Origin: Saprospiraceae bacterium
Lineage (GTDB): Bacteria; Bacteroidota; Bacteroidia; Chitinophagales; Saprospiraceae
Reading direction: 5' to 3'
NCBI GenBank assembly: GCA_016712145.1
Contig: JADJRO010000003.1
Coordinates: 558,001 to 622,000 of the forward strand
Length of the DNA: 64,000 nt
The position numbers and the translations under genes were made by a program. Positions 26,995-36,453 of this stretch are shown here, one piece after another; within the stretch, counting starts at the first letter, position 1, and each line of letters starts with the position of its first letter. The notes beneath the pieces were generated by a model that saw nothing but the letters and a program-made list of their open reading frames with translations, made no database searches and was not told the origin of the DNA.

Positions 26995-29409
26995 CTAAAT
27001 TTTATAGCGACAAGCAACTACTAAATTTCTTCCGGCACCACTGATACCTGATGAAAATACCCGGTAATAACTATCCAGAATATTTTCTAATCCGACTTGT
27101 ATATTCAATTTTTCAGTAAGTGCATATTTTGCATTGACATTGATAATTGTCCAGGATGGACTTCCATTGCTGGAGGCATAAATTAAATTATCTTCTCCAA
27201 TCTTATTGTAATTTTTGAGTCGCTTCCATCCGTTGTACAATGCGGCTGCTTCAATTTGCCATTTGCGATTTTTCCAGTTTAATGCAGTTTTTCCGGTAAT
27301 TGGAGAAATGTGATCCAATGGATAATCTGTTGTGTCGGTTTGGATACGTCCAAATGAATAATTAAGAACCGAACTAAAATTCCATTGATTGCTTAATTTA
27401 ATATTCAAACCCCCATTCAATCCATAAATAAAAGCTTTCCCTGCATTGGCTTGGGTAAAGACTTTACTAAGGGTTCCTAAATAATCGATGCTGTCTTGTC
27501 CGTTATATTGTGCATTTTGAACTGTAATCACATCTTGATACCAGGTATAAAATCCATTCAAAGTAAAACTACTTCCTCTCATAAATTCCTTCCGAACTCC
27601 CAGATCGAGACTTAGCACTTGTTCGGGTGTTAACTCCGGATTGGGTACAATGAGCCGACCCGCACTGGATTCAAATACTTTAACCAGATCATCTACATTG
27701 GGTGAACGATATCCACTTGATAAATTGGTTTGTATTTGAAATGAATTGCACAGTTTATACACTAAACCCAAACTGCCATTAAAGGCCGCATGTTTTTGTT
27801 CAACATCCTTAAACGGCAAATGAAAAAAACTAGTGTCTTTAAATTCGGATTGTAATGTGTAATAATTGAAACGCAATCCGGAATGTACAATCAATTGTTC
27901 AATGGGTTTCCACTGATGGGATATATAAAGTCCATGATTGCTGGTTTGAGAACCCCCATCCGGATATCGGGTATCTAAAGCAGTAATTTTACCTGTTTGG
28001 ATATTTTCCCGGTTTGCCGTTGAACTGACATCATTGTAATTGCTTTCCAATCCGTATTGTAAAATCTGGCGTCGCCAGTTTTTAGTAAAATCCAAGTTGA
28101 TACTTCCGATGCTTACATTTTCAATTCGATGATTTAAATTATTGCTTCTAAAATTTCGGTTGTGACGACTTTCTTCAATTTTTTGGAATGCAGGAATTAG
28201 TTGTACTTCATCAAAGAATTTATAATTGCCGGATTTATTGAGTTGATAAGATATTAAAAGCCTGTCCTGCGGACCATAATACCACTGTGCACTTCGCAGA
28301 ACGCCATTGCCATCTGTTTCTGTCAGTCGATCGTATCTTGGTATATCGCTCGAACTCGACCATTGTAAATTCAGTTTGTGTTGAGTGGATTCATTTGGTT
28401 TCCAAGCAAGTTTTTGTAGTAGATTGTACTGTTTGTATCCACTTTGTTTTTGAATGCTGGGATTGTCGTTGACAAGCATGCTGTCTCGACCATTGATGCG
28501 TTCTGCATACGTCAGTCGTTTTCCCCAATTTCCAGAAAACGGATCCCGAACGGCTCCCTGCCTTAAGTCTCCAAAATCTGAGTAACCAAAGCCGGTATAG
28601 GATGCCCATTTTCCTGAAGCAATGTTCAATCCAAGACTGGTTGTTTTTTCTTGATTGGCTGTTGCATATTTTACCAAAGCATTTCCTGAAATCAACGAAT
28701 TGCTTTGATTTCTAAATTGAGCGTTTCGGGTAATCAGGTGAATGACTCCACCCAATGCATCGCTTCCATAAATAACAGAAGCAGGTCCAAAAACAAGTTC
28801 TGCTTTTTCTAAAAGCAAAGGATCCACTGTGATGACATTTTGAAGATGTCCGCCACGGTAAATGGCATTGTTCATGCGGACGCCATCAATAACCAGTAAT
28901 ATTTTATTGGCTTCAAAACCCCGCATAACCGGACTGCCGCCACCTTGCTGACTTTTTTGAACCATTACGGATCCCGATGATTCCAGTAGATCTGCTGTAG
29001 TAGAAGGCAGCTGAAAATCTATTTCAGAGCGATTGAGTTGTAAAGTTTGCACAGATAAATCCGAACGGGTTCGATCCGTTCTGGATGCGGCCACCAAGAC
29101 CTCATCCAAAAGATTTGTTCTGGATTTTAGTAAAACGACAAATCCATTCTGTGCAAGTTCTTCTTTTGAAAGGAATAAACTTTCAAAGTCCGGGTGCATG
29201 CAATGAATGCTTGTAAATTCTAGCTCATTGGCTAATGTCAAGCTACCATTTGGATCGGATATAAATTCTTGCAGTCCGGGTTCTAATTTGATGTGCACTT
29301 GTAAAATCGGGAGCATGTTTTGAGCATTCAAAAATTGAATGCGTTGTGCGTTTACTCCAATGGTAGTAATTGAAAAAAATAGGATGAATATTTTATAAAA
29401 TGATTTCAT
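26995..29409 (-). CDS. TonB-dependent outer-membrane receptor, haem/haemoglobin-receptor-like
   Basis: 804 residues with a signal peptide (cleavage near VNAQ). A short CarboxypepD-reg-like domain (residues 22-95) precedes the plug domain: TTADLLESSGSVMVQK, GGGSPVMRGFEANKILLVID, GVRMNNAIYRGG, then ELVFGPASVIYGSDALGG. A 22-strand barrel follows and ends in an aromatic/charged strand (GRNLVVACRYKI). Plug motifs fit the haemoglobin/transferrin/lactoferrin receptor subfamily, so iron or haem uptake powered by TonB-ExbBD is inferred; the ligand is not proven. The neighbouring upstream gene is an unknown membrane-anchored protein. Confidence 0.9.
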   Translation of the reverse strand: MKSFYKIFILFFSITTIGVNAQRIQFLNAQNMLPILQVHIKLEPGLQEFISDPNGSLTLANELEFTSIHCMHPDFESLFLSKEELAQNGFVVLLKSRTNLLDEVLVAASRTDRTRSDLSVQTLQLNRSEIDFQLPSTTADLLESSGSVMVQKSQQGGGSPVMRGFEANKILLVIDGVRMNNAIYRGGHLQNVITVDPLLLEKAELVFGPASVIYGSDALGGVIHLITRNAQFRNQSNSLISGNALVKYATANQEKTTSLGLNIASGKWASYTGFGYSDFGDLRQGAVRDPFSGNWGKRLTYAERINGRDSMLVNDNPSIQKQSGYKQYNLLQKLAWKPNESTQHKLNLQWSSSSDIPRYDRLTETDGNGVLRSAQWYYGPQDRLLISYQLNKSGNYKFFDEVQLIPAFQKIEESRHNRNFRSNNLNHRIENVSIGSINLDFTKNWRRQILQYGLESNYNDVSSTANRENIQTGKITALDTRYPDGGSQTSNHGLYISHQWKPIEQLIVHSGLRFNYYTLQSEFKDTSFFHLPFKDVEQKHAAFNGSLGLVYKLCNSFQIQTNLSSGYRSPNVDDLVKVFESSAGRLIVPNPELTPEQVLSLDLGVRKEFMRGSSFTLNGFYTWYQDVITVQNAQYNGQDSIDYLGTLSKVFTQANAGKAFIYGLNGGLNIKLSNQWNFSSVLNYSFGRIQTDTTDYPLDHISPITGKTALNWKNRKWQIEAAALYNGWKRLKNYNKIGEDNLIYASSNGSPSWTIINVNAKYALTEKLNIQVGLENILDSYYRVFSSGISGAGRNLVVACRYKI

Positions 29410-29671
29410 ATTTAATTTTTAATAGTTGACAATTCACCATTAAAAATTCGAATGGGTATTTATTAACCCTTAAATTTTTAATGCCGATTACAACAGGACC
29501 TGTTAATTACAATAGAGTATTTCAATTTGCAGAACACAGCAATAAGGTTTGTCAAGCCGATGTAGTTAAAACAATTGATTGCACAAATTCAATGTTGAAT
29601 CAACGAGCTATTTGCCTGGAGAAACGAAATTGATTTCCAATTGAAATTAAACGAATTGAATAAAAAGATTT

Positions 29672-30178
29672 TTAAACTCGGGGAGGTGGTTTAATTACAA
29701 ATTTTGTCAATGAACTGTAGGTTTCCTGTTTTAAATCATAGGATGCAATATCACATTGCCAGAAAGATGAAATAAATTGAGCAGGCAGGTATAGGTGGAT
29801 TTCATAGTGCAGGGTGCTGGTATTTGAATTTGAATTACCGGAATGATCAGAATCAATTATCCGGGAGAGCATTTGTTTTTCTTTTACATCCTTATACACT
29901 AAAAATGATACAGAACCATCTTCGTATATTTTTTTATCTACCACATCATACCAGGTATCATTCATAACAAATTCATGATCTTCAATCCAATGAATGGATT
30001 GCAAGGTTTTTGAATTAAAACATAAGGCGATCAGATCCTCGTGTTTTTTAAATTTACCTAACACAGCATGAATTTGGGATTGATGAATTTCCTTTATTAC
30101 TAAATAGGAAAACAGGTTCAGGGACAACAAAAGAATCAAGGTCCAATGAAGCAAGCGGTATTTTTGTAAAGTAGGCAT
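29672..30178 (-). CDS. Hypothetical membrane-anchored protein
   Basis: 168 residues from ATG 30178 (MPTLQKYRLLHW); a TTG nine codons upstream is rejected because it lies upstream of a good -7 box. One membrane segment (about residues 8-30) is followed by a soluble region that contains KHEDLIALCFN and a C-terminal half with a His/Asp/Ser-rich stretch (IDSDHSGNSNSNTST). No family was recognised. It precedes the TonB receptor gene with a 262-bp gap, so a shared role in metal acquisition is possible but unproven. Confidence 0.7.
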   Translation of the reverse strand: MPTLQKYRLLHWTLILLLSLNLFSYLVIKEIHQSQIHAVLGKFKKHEDLIALCFNSKTLQSIHWIEDHEFVMNDTWYDVVDKKIYEDGSVSFLVYKDVKEKQMLSRIIDSDHSGNSNSNTSTLHYEIHLYLPAQFISSFWQCDIASYDLKQETYSSLTKFVIKPPPRV

Positions 30179-30189
30179 CAAATTACTTA

Positions 30190-30222
30190 CAAATATAGTA
30201 AGCAAAGCGCCGAATCAGGCAA
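30190..30222 (-). promoter_or_regulatory. Candidate promoter for the hypothetical membrane-anchored protein
   Basis: On the minus strand TTG (30222-30220), 22 bp, TATATTTG (30197-30190): a perfect TAnnTTTG -7 box. It lies 11 bp before the ATG at 30178, implying a very short leader. Confidence 0.5.
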
Positions 30223-30266
30223 GAGCTTGATTTGTTAAAAAAAATGAGCTTAAAAACGAATGAAAT

Positions 30267-30590
30267 CTATTGACCTGGTCCGGCAGGTTGATCAGCCGGT
30301 GGTTGAGCCGGTTGTTCGGTTGGAGTTTCTTCCTGCTGTTGACCATTGCCAATATTTCCTCCGGCAGAAGCCATTACAGCAGCAACGACACATAGGGCAA
30401 TGAGGATTCCAGCAAGCCACCAGGTTAATTTTTCCACAAAATCAGCTGATCGGGCAGCTCCAAACATTTGATTAGCACTTTGTCCACCAAAGGTTGAATC
30501 GACACCTCCTCCCTTAGGATTTTGGATTAGGATCACTCCAATTAATAAAATACAATCCAATGCAATCAAAATCGTAAGTAAAGTCAGCAT
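30267..30590 (-). CDS. secG: Preprotein translocase subunit SecG
   Basis: 107 residues with two membrane segments (residues 3-22 and 53-74) joined by the SecG loop: LIQNPKGGGVDSTFGGQSANQMFGA includes the conserved G-G-x-x-S/D-x-x-F-G-G pattern. SecG assists SecYE during protein export. The C-terminal tail is Gln/Pro-rich (residues 84-107), common in Bacteroidota. It is the last gene of a compact cluster with lptE and miaB; gap to the upstream gene is 5 bp. Confidence 0.95.
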   Translation of the reverse strand: MLTLLTILIALDCILLIGVILIQNPKGGGVDSTFGGQSANQMFGAARSADFVEKLTWWLAGILIALCVVAAVMASAGGNIGNGQQQEETPTEQPAQPPADQPAGPGQ

Positions 30591-30595
30591 AGTGC

Positions 30596-31390
30596 TTAGG
30601 TTTTTAATTTTTCAATAGCGGTCGCAAATGTACTGCCTTTTTCGGGAAATTTTAGCATCAATTTTTCATACATCGCGATCGCTTCTTGTTTATGGCCCTG
30701 CCTGGCCAGCAGTTTAGCCAGGGTTTCAGAAATGACCTCTTCTTTTAAAGTCAGACTGGATTCAATGACTTTCCGGGTTTCTGAAGCTGGGCTGGTTTCG
30801 GTTTTTAGTGGCAACTTGGATTCTGTTGCTGTTTTTTGCCTCTTGACTGTTTTTGGGCCGGAATGTAATTCTTCTAGCCACTGGTAAAAGTCCAAATTTT
30901 TTGAAATTCGCTTGCTGTTTAAGCTTGATACAGGATCAGCAGATTCGTCATGCACCGTTATCGGGGATTCAATGGCTGTGACTCCAGGCATCGCTTCTAT
31001 GGGTTTGTGTTGAGTTCGTTTGATCGATTGGCTAGCTTGTTTTGCTTTAGCTTGAGGGAGTTCGGTAATGGATTCTGTTTCCAGTGCTTTGTTTTCAATT
31101 ACAACCTTGGGAGTCGGTTCTACTTCAATGGGAATGGCTTGGATGTTTTGTATAGCTGGTATTTCTGAAACTTTGATGTAATCAACCGAATCATTGGATT
31201 TTAATGAACTTAATTTTTCCTTTTTCATATAATCCGACCAGTTTTTTGAATCTGCAAATGCAGGATCTGGGAGTCTATAAGAAATATGCGCTGGTTGATC
31301 TGTTGAAGCCAACCACAAAGCAGATGACAAGGGTTGGGATTGTAACAGGATTTTAGCATCCTCCGGATTCAGTTCATTGATTCGTTTCAT
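30596..31390 (-). CDS. TPR-like cytoplasmic protein of the lptE-secG cluster
   Basis: 264 residues from ATG 31390 (MKRINELNPEDAKILL), which is preferred over a start 3 codons upstream that would overlap lptE. The N-terminal 30 residues, a Pro/Ser/Lys-rich linker (about 70-190) and a C-terminal helical hairpin (LAKLLARQGHKQEAIAMYEK, 222-241) are visible; the last is a single TPR-like repeat. Proteins of this layout occur at this position in other Bacteroidota. Function is unknown; a scaffold role at the membrane is only a guess. Confidence 0.8.
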   Translation of the reverse strand: MKRINELNPEDAKILLQSQPLSSALWLASTDQPAHISYRLPDPAFADSKNWSDYMKKEKLSSLKSNDSVDYIKVSEIPAIQNIQAIPIEVEPTPKVVIENKALETESITELPQAKAKQASQSIKRTQHKPIEAMPGVTAIESPITVHDESADPVSSLNSKRISKNLDFYQWLEELHSGPKTVKRQKTATESKLPLKTETSPASETRKVIESSLTLKEEVISETLAKLLARQGHKQEAIAMYEKLMLKFPEKGSTFATAIEKLKT

Positions 31391-31392
31391 AA

Positions 31393-31884
31393 TTACCAAT
31401 TGGTAAAAGCTTTATTAAAAATATCATCCACCAATAAATTATTGATTTCTTTTGTTAGCTGTTGTTGAATTGTACTAAAATTTGCATTCGCATCAAAATC
31501 CTGATATCTGGCAAATCCGGTTTTCCAATTTAATTTAGCATCTTTTGCATTTATCATTTCAACTTCAACCGTAACGTTTAATCGATTGATTGCTGAACTT
31601 GCATTTGCCTGTGCAGCCTGACTCGATACATTAAATTGTGTTATTTTACATATAAACTTGATATCGGGTTCGCGGTCATTTAATGTAAGTCTGGAATCTT
31701 TTCTGATTTTTGATAATAAGGTTTCATAAAAATCCAAGGGATAGGTTGCAGGAGCTTGATAGGTTTGATCAATCACCTGTTCCAATTTAAAGGTATTTAC
31801 TTCAGCTGGAATGCTGATTCCTTTAAAACTATAGCAACTGCAAAAGCAAGTACATATTAATAAAAAGAGTGTCAAGAATCTCAT
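31393..31884 (-). CDS. lptE: LPS-assembly lipoprotein LptE
   Basis: 163 residues with a lipoprotein signal peptide (LICTCFCSCYSF; lipidated Cys in the CSC region). The body shows the LptE pattern of Bacteroidota: YSFKGISIPAEVNTFKLEQV at the N-terminus and conserved FNVSSQAAQANASSAINRL. LptE plugs the LptD barrel that inserts lipopolysaccharide into the outer membrane. The start overlaps the stop of the sigma-54 activator by 4 bp, so translation is coupled. The position between a sigma-54 activator and secG is typical. Confidence 0.92.
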   Translation of the reverse strand: MRFLTLFLLICTCFCSCYSFKGISIPAEVNTFKLEQVIDQTYQAPATYPLDFYETLLSKIRKDSRLTLNDREPDIKFICKITQFNVSSQAAQANASSAINRLNVTVEVEMINAKDAKLNWKTGFARYQDFDANANFSTIQQQLTKEINNLLVDDIFNKAFTNW

Positions 31885-33152
31885 GTGTCTAAGCCGTATT
31901 GTTTAATTTTTCTGTAAAGGGTACGTTCTGAAATTCCCAATTCTTCTGAGGCATCTTTTCGTTTTCCATTAAATTTTTTCAATGCCTTGTTGATCATGTC
32001 TTTTTCCATATCGTCCAGAGATAAGGTTTCTTCCATCACTTCAACTGTTTCAAAATTCTTCTTATCCGTGCTTAATAAAATTGGACCTGTGTGTGATTCC
32101 TGCCCGTGTTTATTCAAGGGTTCAGGATTCCAATTGGTATTGACCGGATTTGGATAGGAAAGACTCTGTCCGGGAGGATACGCGGATGCAGCATTTTCCA
32201 TAGCTGCAGGCATTTCAAGATCATTGGTATGTACCAATTGAAAGAACATGTTTTTCAATTGATTTAAATCTTGTTTCATATCAAATAACAGCTTGTACAA
32301 AATTTCCCGCTCATGAAATCCACCCTGTTGTTCTACTTCAGGAATTGACATCGGCAAATTACGATTGTTAATATTGGGAATGATACGAGCTAAATCATGT
32401 GCATGAATGACTTTTTGATCAGATAAAACTGATAATTGTTCAACTGCATTTCTGAGTTCACGAATATTACCTGGCCAGGAATAATTTTCCATCAAGCTGG
32501 CACTGTGTTCGTCCAATTCAATGGGGGTGGTTCTATATTTTTCAGCAAAATCCTGTGCAAATTTTCTAAACAAAATTTGTATGTCTTCGCGGCGTTCTTT
32601 TAAACTCGGAACCCGAATCGGTACCGTATTTAAACGATAATAAAGATCTTCTCTGAATTTACCTACACGAACCCGATCCAATAAATTCACATTGGTTGCT
32701 GCAACAACCCGAACATTGGTTTTTAATGTTTTTGATGAACCCACTCGGATAAATTCTCCGGATTCCAGAACCCTCAATAAAAAGGATTGCGTATCGTGTG
32801 GCATTTCGGCAATTTCATCTAAAAAAATTGTCCCGCCATCTACCGTTTCAAAATATCCTTTGCGATCTGCAGTTGCACCTGTAAACGAACCTTTTTCATG
32901 ACCAAATAATTCGCTATTAATGGTACCTGCAGGAATTGCTCCACAGTTTACCGCAATAAACTGATTGTGTTTCCGTGGACTCAGGCTGTGAATTATTTTT
33001 GAAAATATTTCTTTTCCGGAACCACTTTCTCCGGAAATCAAAACCGTTAAATCGGTACCTGCAACCCGAATGGCTGTATCCAATGCCTGATTCAGGGTTT
33101 CTGATCGGCCGTAAATTCCAAATCGCTGTTTAATTGCTTGTACTGATTCCAC
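31881..33152 (-). CDS. Sigma-54-dependent transcriptional activator (AAA+ and Fis HTH, no receiver domain)
   Basis: 423 residues. The AAA+ core has Walker A GESGSGKE, the sigma-54 contact loop GSFTGA (a Ser variant of GAFTGA), Walker B GTIFLDEIAEMP and the arginine-finger region FREDLYYRLNTVPIRVPSL. A linker of about 100 residues precedes the C-terminal Fis-type HTH (DASEELGISERTLYRKIKQY). There is no N-terminal receiver or GAF domain, so its activation signal is unclear. It lies 2 bp after miaB and overlaps lptE, a conserved arrangement in Bacteroidota. Confidence 0.95.
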   Translation of the reverse strand: MESVQAIKQRFGIYGRSETLNQALDTAIRVAGTDLTVLISGESGSGKEIFSKIIHSLSPRKHNQFIAVNCGAIPAGTINSELFGHEKGSFTGATADRKGYFETVDGGTIFLDEIAEMPHDTQSFLLRVLESGEFIRVGSSKTLKTNVRVVAATNVNLLDRVRVGKFREDLYYRLNTVPIRVPSLKERREDIQILFRKFAQDFAEKYRTTPIELDEHSASLMENYSWPGNIRELRNAVEQLSVLSDQKVIHAHDLARIIPNINNRNLPMSIPEVEQQGGFHEREILYKLLFDMKQDLNQLKNMFFQLVHTNDLEMPAAMENAASAYPPGQSLSYPNPVNTNWNPEPLNKHGQESHTGPILLSTDKKNFETVEVMEETLSLDDMEKDMINKALKKFNGKRKDASEELGISERTLYRKIKQYGLDT

Positions 33153-33154
33153 AA

Positions 33155-34582
33155 TTAATTTATTAGATGATGTCCAATTAATGTTGCGCTGTTTACACGG
33201 ATCACAGTGACAGTAACATAGTCACCAGCTTTCACTTCAGATTGTGGAGTAAATACGATGACTTTGTTTTGTGAATTGCGACCTCGCCACTGATCATCGG
33301 ATTTTTTAGATTTACCTTCAACCAAAATGCTAAATGTTTTATTTAAGTCTTGCTCATTGTGTTGTAATGACAATTGACGTTGCAATTGAATGATTTCATT
33401 TAAGCGTTTTTTCTTAATGCTTTCAGGAATATCGTCCTTGTATTTTTTTGCAGCCAGTGTACCGGGTCGCTCGGAATAAAAAAACGTATAGGACATGCTG
33501 TATCGGGCATATTCCATCAAACTCAGGGTATCCTGATGTTCTTCTTCAGTTTCCGAACAGAATCCGGCAATCATATCCGAAGAAATTGCGCAATCCGGTA
33601 AGATGGAATAGATTTCATCTATCTTATTGATATACCATTCCCTGTCATAGGTGCGGTTCATCAAATTCAAGATGCGGCTATTTCCTGATTGACAGGGAAG
33701 ATGAATGTACTTACAAATGTTGTCGTATTTTGCAATCGTAAGAAGTACTTCAGTAGTAATATCTTTTGGATGTGAAGTGGAAAAGCGAAGTCTTAAATCC
33801 GGATGAATTTGTGCAACCCATTCTAATAAATTTGCAAACGAGACAATCTGATTTGTTTCAGGATGTTCCCATTTATATGAATCCACATTCTGACCAAGTA
33901 AGGTAACTTCGCGATACCCCCGATCAAATAAATTTTGAGCTTCTGCAACAATGGTAAAAGCATTTCGACTCCGCTCTCGTCCGCGTGTAAAAGGAACCAC
34001 ACAAAACGAACACATATTATCACAACCTCGCATGATGGAAATAAAAGCGGTCACGCCATTGCTATCCAATCGCATCGGGGCGATGTCTGCATAGGTTTCT
34101 TCTCTGGATAAAAATACATTGACGGCTTTAGAACCTTCATCTACAGTTTGAATCAAATTAGGTAAATCCCGGTAAGCATCTGGTCCAACGACGATATCAA
34201 CCAATTGTTCTTCAACCAGAAATTTATCTTTTAAGCGTTCAGCCATGCAGCCTAACACACCGATTAATAATTCCGGATTTGCCTTTTTTAAACCTCTGAA
34301 TTCTTTCAATCGTTTTCTTACGGTTTCTTCTGCTTTTTCCCGGATGGAGCAGGTATTTAAAAAGATCAAATGGGCTTCTTCCAAAACCTTTGTTGGAGCC
34401 ATACCTTGTTCAGCTAGTATCGAAGCTACAATTTCAGAATCTGAAAAATTCATCTGACAGCCATAGCTTTCCAAATAAAATTTACGGCTACCAACTGAGC
34501 TATCTAATTGATAGTCAAAAACTTCTCCTTGTCTGGTTTCTTCAAGTACTTCGTGTCCGTGCTCTCGGGTGGAATTGTGCAT
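33155..34582 (-). CDS. miaB: tRNA-2-methylthio-N6-dimethylallyladenosine synthase
   Basis: 475 residues. UPF0004 domain (SYGCQMNFSDSEIVASIL, with cluster-binding Cys near residues 40, 76 and 110), radical SAM domain (MRGCDNMCSFCVVPFTRGRE, CxxxCxxC), and C-terminal TRAM domain (ILVEGKSKKSDDQWRGRN). MiaB methylthiolates i6A37 in tRNAs using two 4Fe-4S clusters. It is the first gene of a minus-strand operon with the sigma-54 activator, lptE, the TPR-like gene and secG. Length is normal. Confidence 0.96.
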   Translation of the reverse strand: MHNSTREHGHEVLEETRQGEVFDYQLDSSVGSRKFYLESYGCQMNFSDSEIVASILAEQGMAPTKVLEEAHLIFLNTCSIREKAEETVRKRLKEFRGLKKANPELLIGVLGCMAERLKDKFLVEEQLVDIVVGPDAYRDLPNLIQTVDEGSKAVNVFLSREETYADIAPMRLDSNGVTAFISIMRGCDNMCSFCVVPFTRGRERSRNAFTIVAEAQNLFDRGYREVTLLGQNVDSYKWEHPETNQIVSFANLLEWVAQIHPDLRLRFSTSHPKDITTEVLLTIAKYDNICKYIHLPCQSGNSRILNLMNRTYDREWYINKIDEIYSILPDCAISSDMIAGFCSETEEEHQDTLSLMEYARYSMSYTFFYSERPGTLAAKKYKDDIPESIKKKRLNEIIQLQRQLSLQHNEQDLNKTFSILVEGKSKKSDDQWRGRNSQNKVIVFTPQSEVKAGDYVTVTVIRVNSATLIGHHLIN

Positions 34583-34599
34583 TGCTCAAAATTGGACCG

Positions 34600-34631
34600 C
34601 AAAATTACTACAAATTAAGCAATCTGACAAA
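34600..34631 (-). promoter_or_regulatory. Promoter of the miaB-secG operon
   Basis: On the minus strand TTTG (34631-34628), 20 bp, TAATTTTG (34607-34600). Both elements match the Bacteroidota consensus exactly with the usual spacing, 17 bp before the miaB ATG. Confidence 0.7.
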
Positions 34632-34659
34632 TTGGCAGAAAAGAGTTGTTGGGAAGAAT

Positions 34660-34986
34660 AGCTTGTATTCTTCGTGGACTTTGTGGTAATAGATTTTCAC
34701 ACAAAGATCACTGAGGAGTGACACGGAGGAAGAGGAGACTTACTCTGTATTTCTCCGTGTGTATTTTCTCTGTGTACTTTGTGATAAGAAATTTTCACAC
34801 AAAGATCACGGAGGAAGAACACGAAGGAAGAGGAGATTAACTCTGTATTTCTTAGTGTGTATTTTCTCTGTGTACTTTGTGATAAGAAATTTTCACCAAG
34901 AACACGGAGGAAGAACACGGAGGAAGAGGAGATTAACTCTATATTTCTTAGTGTGCATTGTCTTTGTGGACTTTGCGATAGATTAT
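34660..34986. repeat. Three tandem copies of a 98-bp repeat with internal inverted repeats
   Basis: The sequence TTTTCACACAAAGATCAC begins at 34694 and 34792, and a variant at 34890, so the period is exactly 98 bp; a partial unit precedes. Each copy contains direct short motifs (ACACGGAGGAAGA) and its own inverted version (TCTCCGTGTGTATTTTC), so a unit can fold into a long hairpin. Long ORFs here on both strands are by-products of the repeat and are not genes. Similar CACGGAG/CTTTGTG repeats occur between genes in various environmental bacteria. Confidence 0.9.
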
Positions 34987-35110
34987 ATTCAACCCAAACG
35001 ACCCAATCAAGTACATGTTCAAGAGTCCATTGATTTAAATCATTCCAATAGCTGATCGAAAACATCGATTGTATTTATTAGAAATCCAAACTTTGAGCAA
35101 ATTTTAATGC

Positions 35111-36274
35111 ATGCCTTTATATCGTCAGGCTGGACAGATTCCATCCAAACGGCACATTGTGTTTAGAAATTCAAATGGCGCTCTTTTTCATGAGGAGTTA
35201 TTTGGGACAGAAGGATTTAGTGGGATGTCTTCATTGGTTTATCATTTGTATCCACCAACACAAGTTAAACAAAGGGGCACTCCTTATTCTGTCCGCCCTA
35301 AAATTGCAATAGAAGATAATTTGCAAGCAAGAAGTTATTTAACTTTTAATGCGGTACCGCAATCAGATTATATCAAGAGTCGAATTGTTTTATTTGTGAA
35401 TAATGACATGAGCATCGGAATTGCTGCACCCAGTAGCAGCATGACGGATTACTTTTATAAAAATGCGGATTCTGATGAAATGATATTTATCCATGAAGGC
35501 AGTGGAGTATTAATAACCATGTATGGTAACATCCCGTTTCAGTATGGTGATTATTTGATTATTCCTCGCGGTACGGTGTACCAACTCGATTTTAATAATT
35601 CGCATAATAAATTGCTGATTGTTGAATCTCATGGTCCGATTGAAACTCCTGCACGATATCGAAATCAATACGGTCAGTTTTTAGAACATTCACCTTTTTG
35701 CGAGCGGGATTTAAGAGGTCCGGAAACTTTAATTACCCATGATGAAAAAGGTGATTTTCTAATCAATATAAAAAAGCGCGGTCTTATATATCCTTATGTT
35801 TATGAAAATCATCCATTCGACGTGGTAGGATATGATGGATGTTGTTATCCCTATGCATTTTCAATATTCAATTTCGAACCCATAACCGGTCGCATTCACA
35901 TGCCACCACCGATCCATCAAACCTTTCAAGGCAGAAATTTTGTGATCTGTTCTTTTGTTCCAAGACTGTATGATTATCATCCACAGGCCATCCCAGCACC
36001 GTATCATCACAGCAATATTGACAGTGACGAGTTGCTCTATTATGTTGACGGTGATTTTATGAGTCGCAACAACATTCAAAAAGGACAGATCACATTACAT
36101 CCGGGAGGAATCCCTCACGGTCCGCATCCAGGTGCAATTGAACGAAGTATTGGAAAAAAGGAGACCAACGAATTGGCAGTGATGATTGATCCGTTTAATC
36201 CGGTAAAAATTACGGAAGCAGCGGCGGGTATTGAAATTCCGGAGTATTATCAAAGTTGGATGAAAGACAATTAA
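35111..36274 (+). CDS. hmgA: Homogentisate 1,2-dioxygenase
   Basis: 387 residues of the cupin-fold enzyme that opens the ring of homogentisate to maleylacetoacetate. The N-terminus MPLYRQAGQIPSKRHIVFR and the motifs DEMIFIHEGSGVL, LIIPRGTVYQLDF and PAPYHHSNIDSDELLYYVDG (iron-binding His/Glu region) are typical; ITLHPGGIPHGPHPG follows. It is placed next to hppD, the preceding step of tyrosine catabolism. Length is near that of the short bacterial form. A T9SS or signal peptide is absent, so it is cytoplasmic. Confidence 0.93.
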   Translation: MPLYRQAGQIPSKRHIVFRNSNGALFHEELFGTEGFSGMSSLVYHLYPPTQVKQRGTPYSVRPKIAIEDNLQARSYLTFNAVPQSDYIKSRIVLFVNNDMSIGIAAPSSSMTDYFYKNADSDEMIFIHEGSGVLITMYGNIPFQYGDYLIIPRGTVYQLDFNNSHNKLLIVESHGPIETPARYRNQYGQFLEHSPFCERDLRGPETLITHDEKGDFLINIKKRGLIYPYVYENHPFDVVGYDGCCYPYAFSIFNFEPITGRIHMPPPIHQTFQGRNFVICSFVPRLYDYHPQAIPAPYHHSNIDSDELLYYVDGDFMSRNNIQKGQITLHPGGIPHGPHPGAIERSIGKKETNELAVMIDPFNPVKITEAAAGIEIPEYYQSWMKDN

Positions 36275-36400
36275 TAATTAATAATTAATAATTAAAAATT
36301 ATGGGAGCGTAGCGTACATCCCGCGTACTCGCGGGAAGAATTATGGGAGCGTAGCGGATATCCCGCGTGCCCGCAGGAATAATTAAGAAAGGTTTCGTTC
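36275..36400. repeat. Duplicated palindromic intergenic repeat between hmgA and hppD
   Basis: After a run of four TTAATAA-type units (36271-36294) there are two copies of ATTATGGGAGCGTAGCG...ATCCCGCGT..C.CGC.GGAA (starting at 36298 and 36340). Each contains a CCCGCG/CGCGGG palindrome (second copy degenerate). It resembles REP/BIME-type elements. GC content is sharply higher than the surroundings. Confidence 0.8.
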
Positions 36401-36453
36401 ATCCCGTGTAATTGTTCGAAATATTTAAATTTTTTTAAATTAATTAAATTGAT

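Noticed and set aside
34697..35065. Two opposite ORFs of about 100-120 codons over the repeat array
   Set aside because: They arise from the periodic 98-bp repeat read in both strands and show no family motifs or start context.
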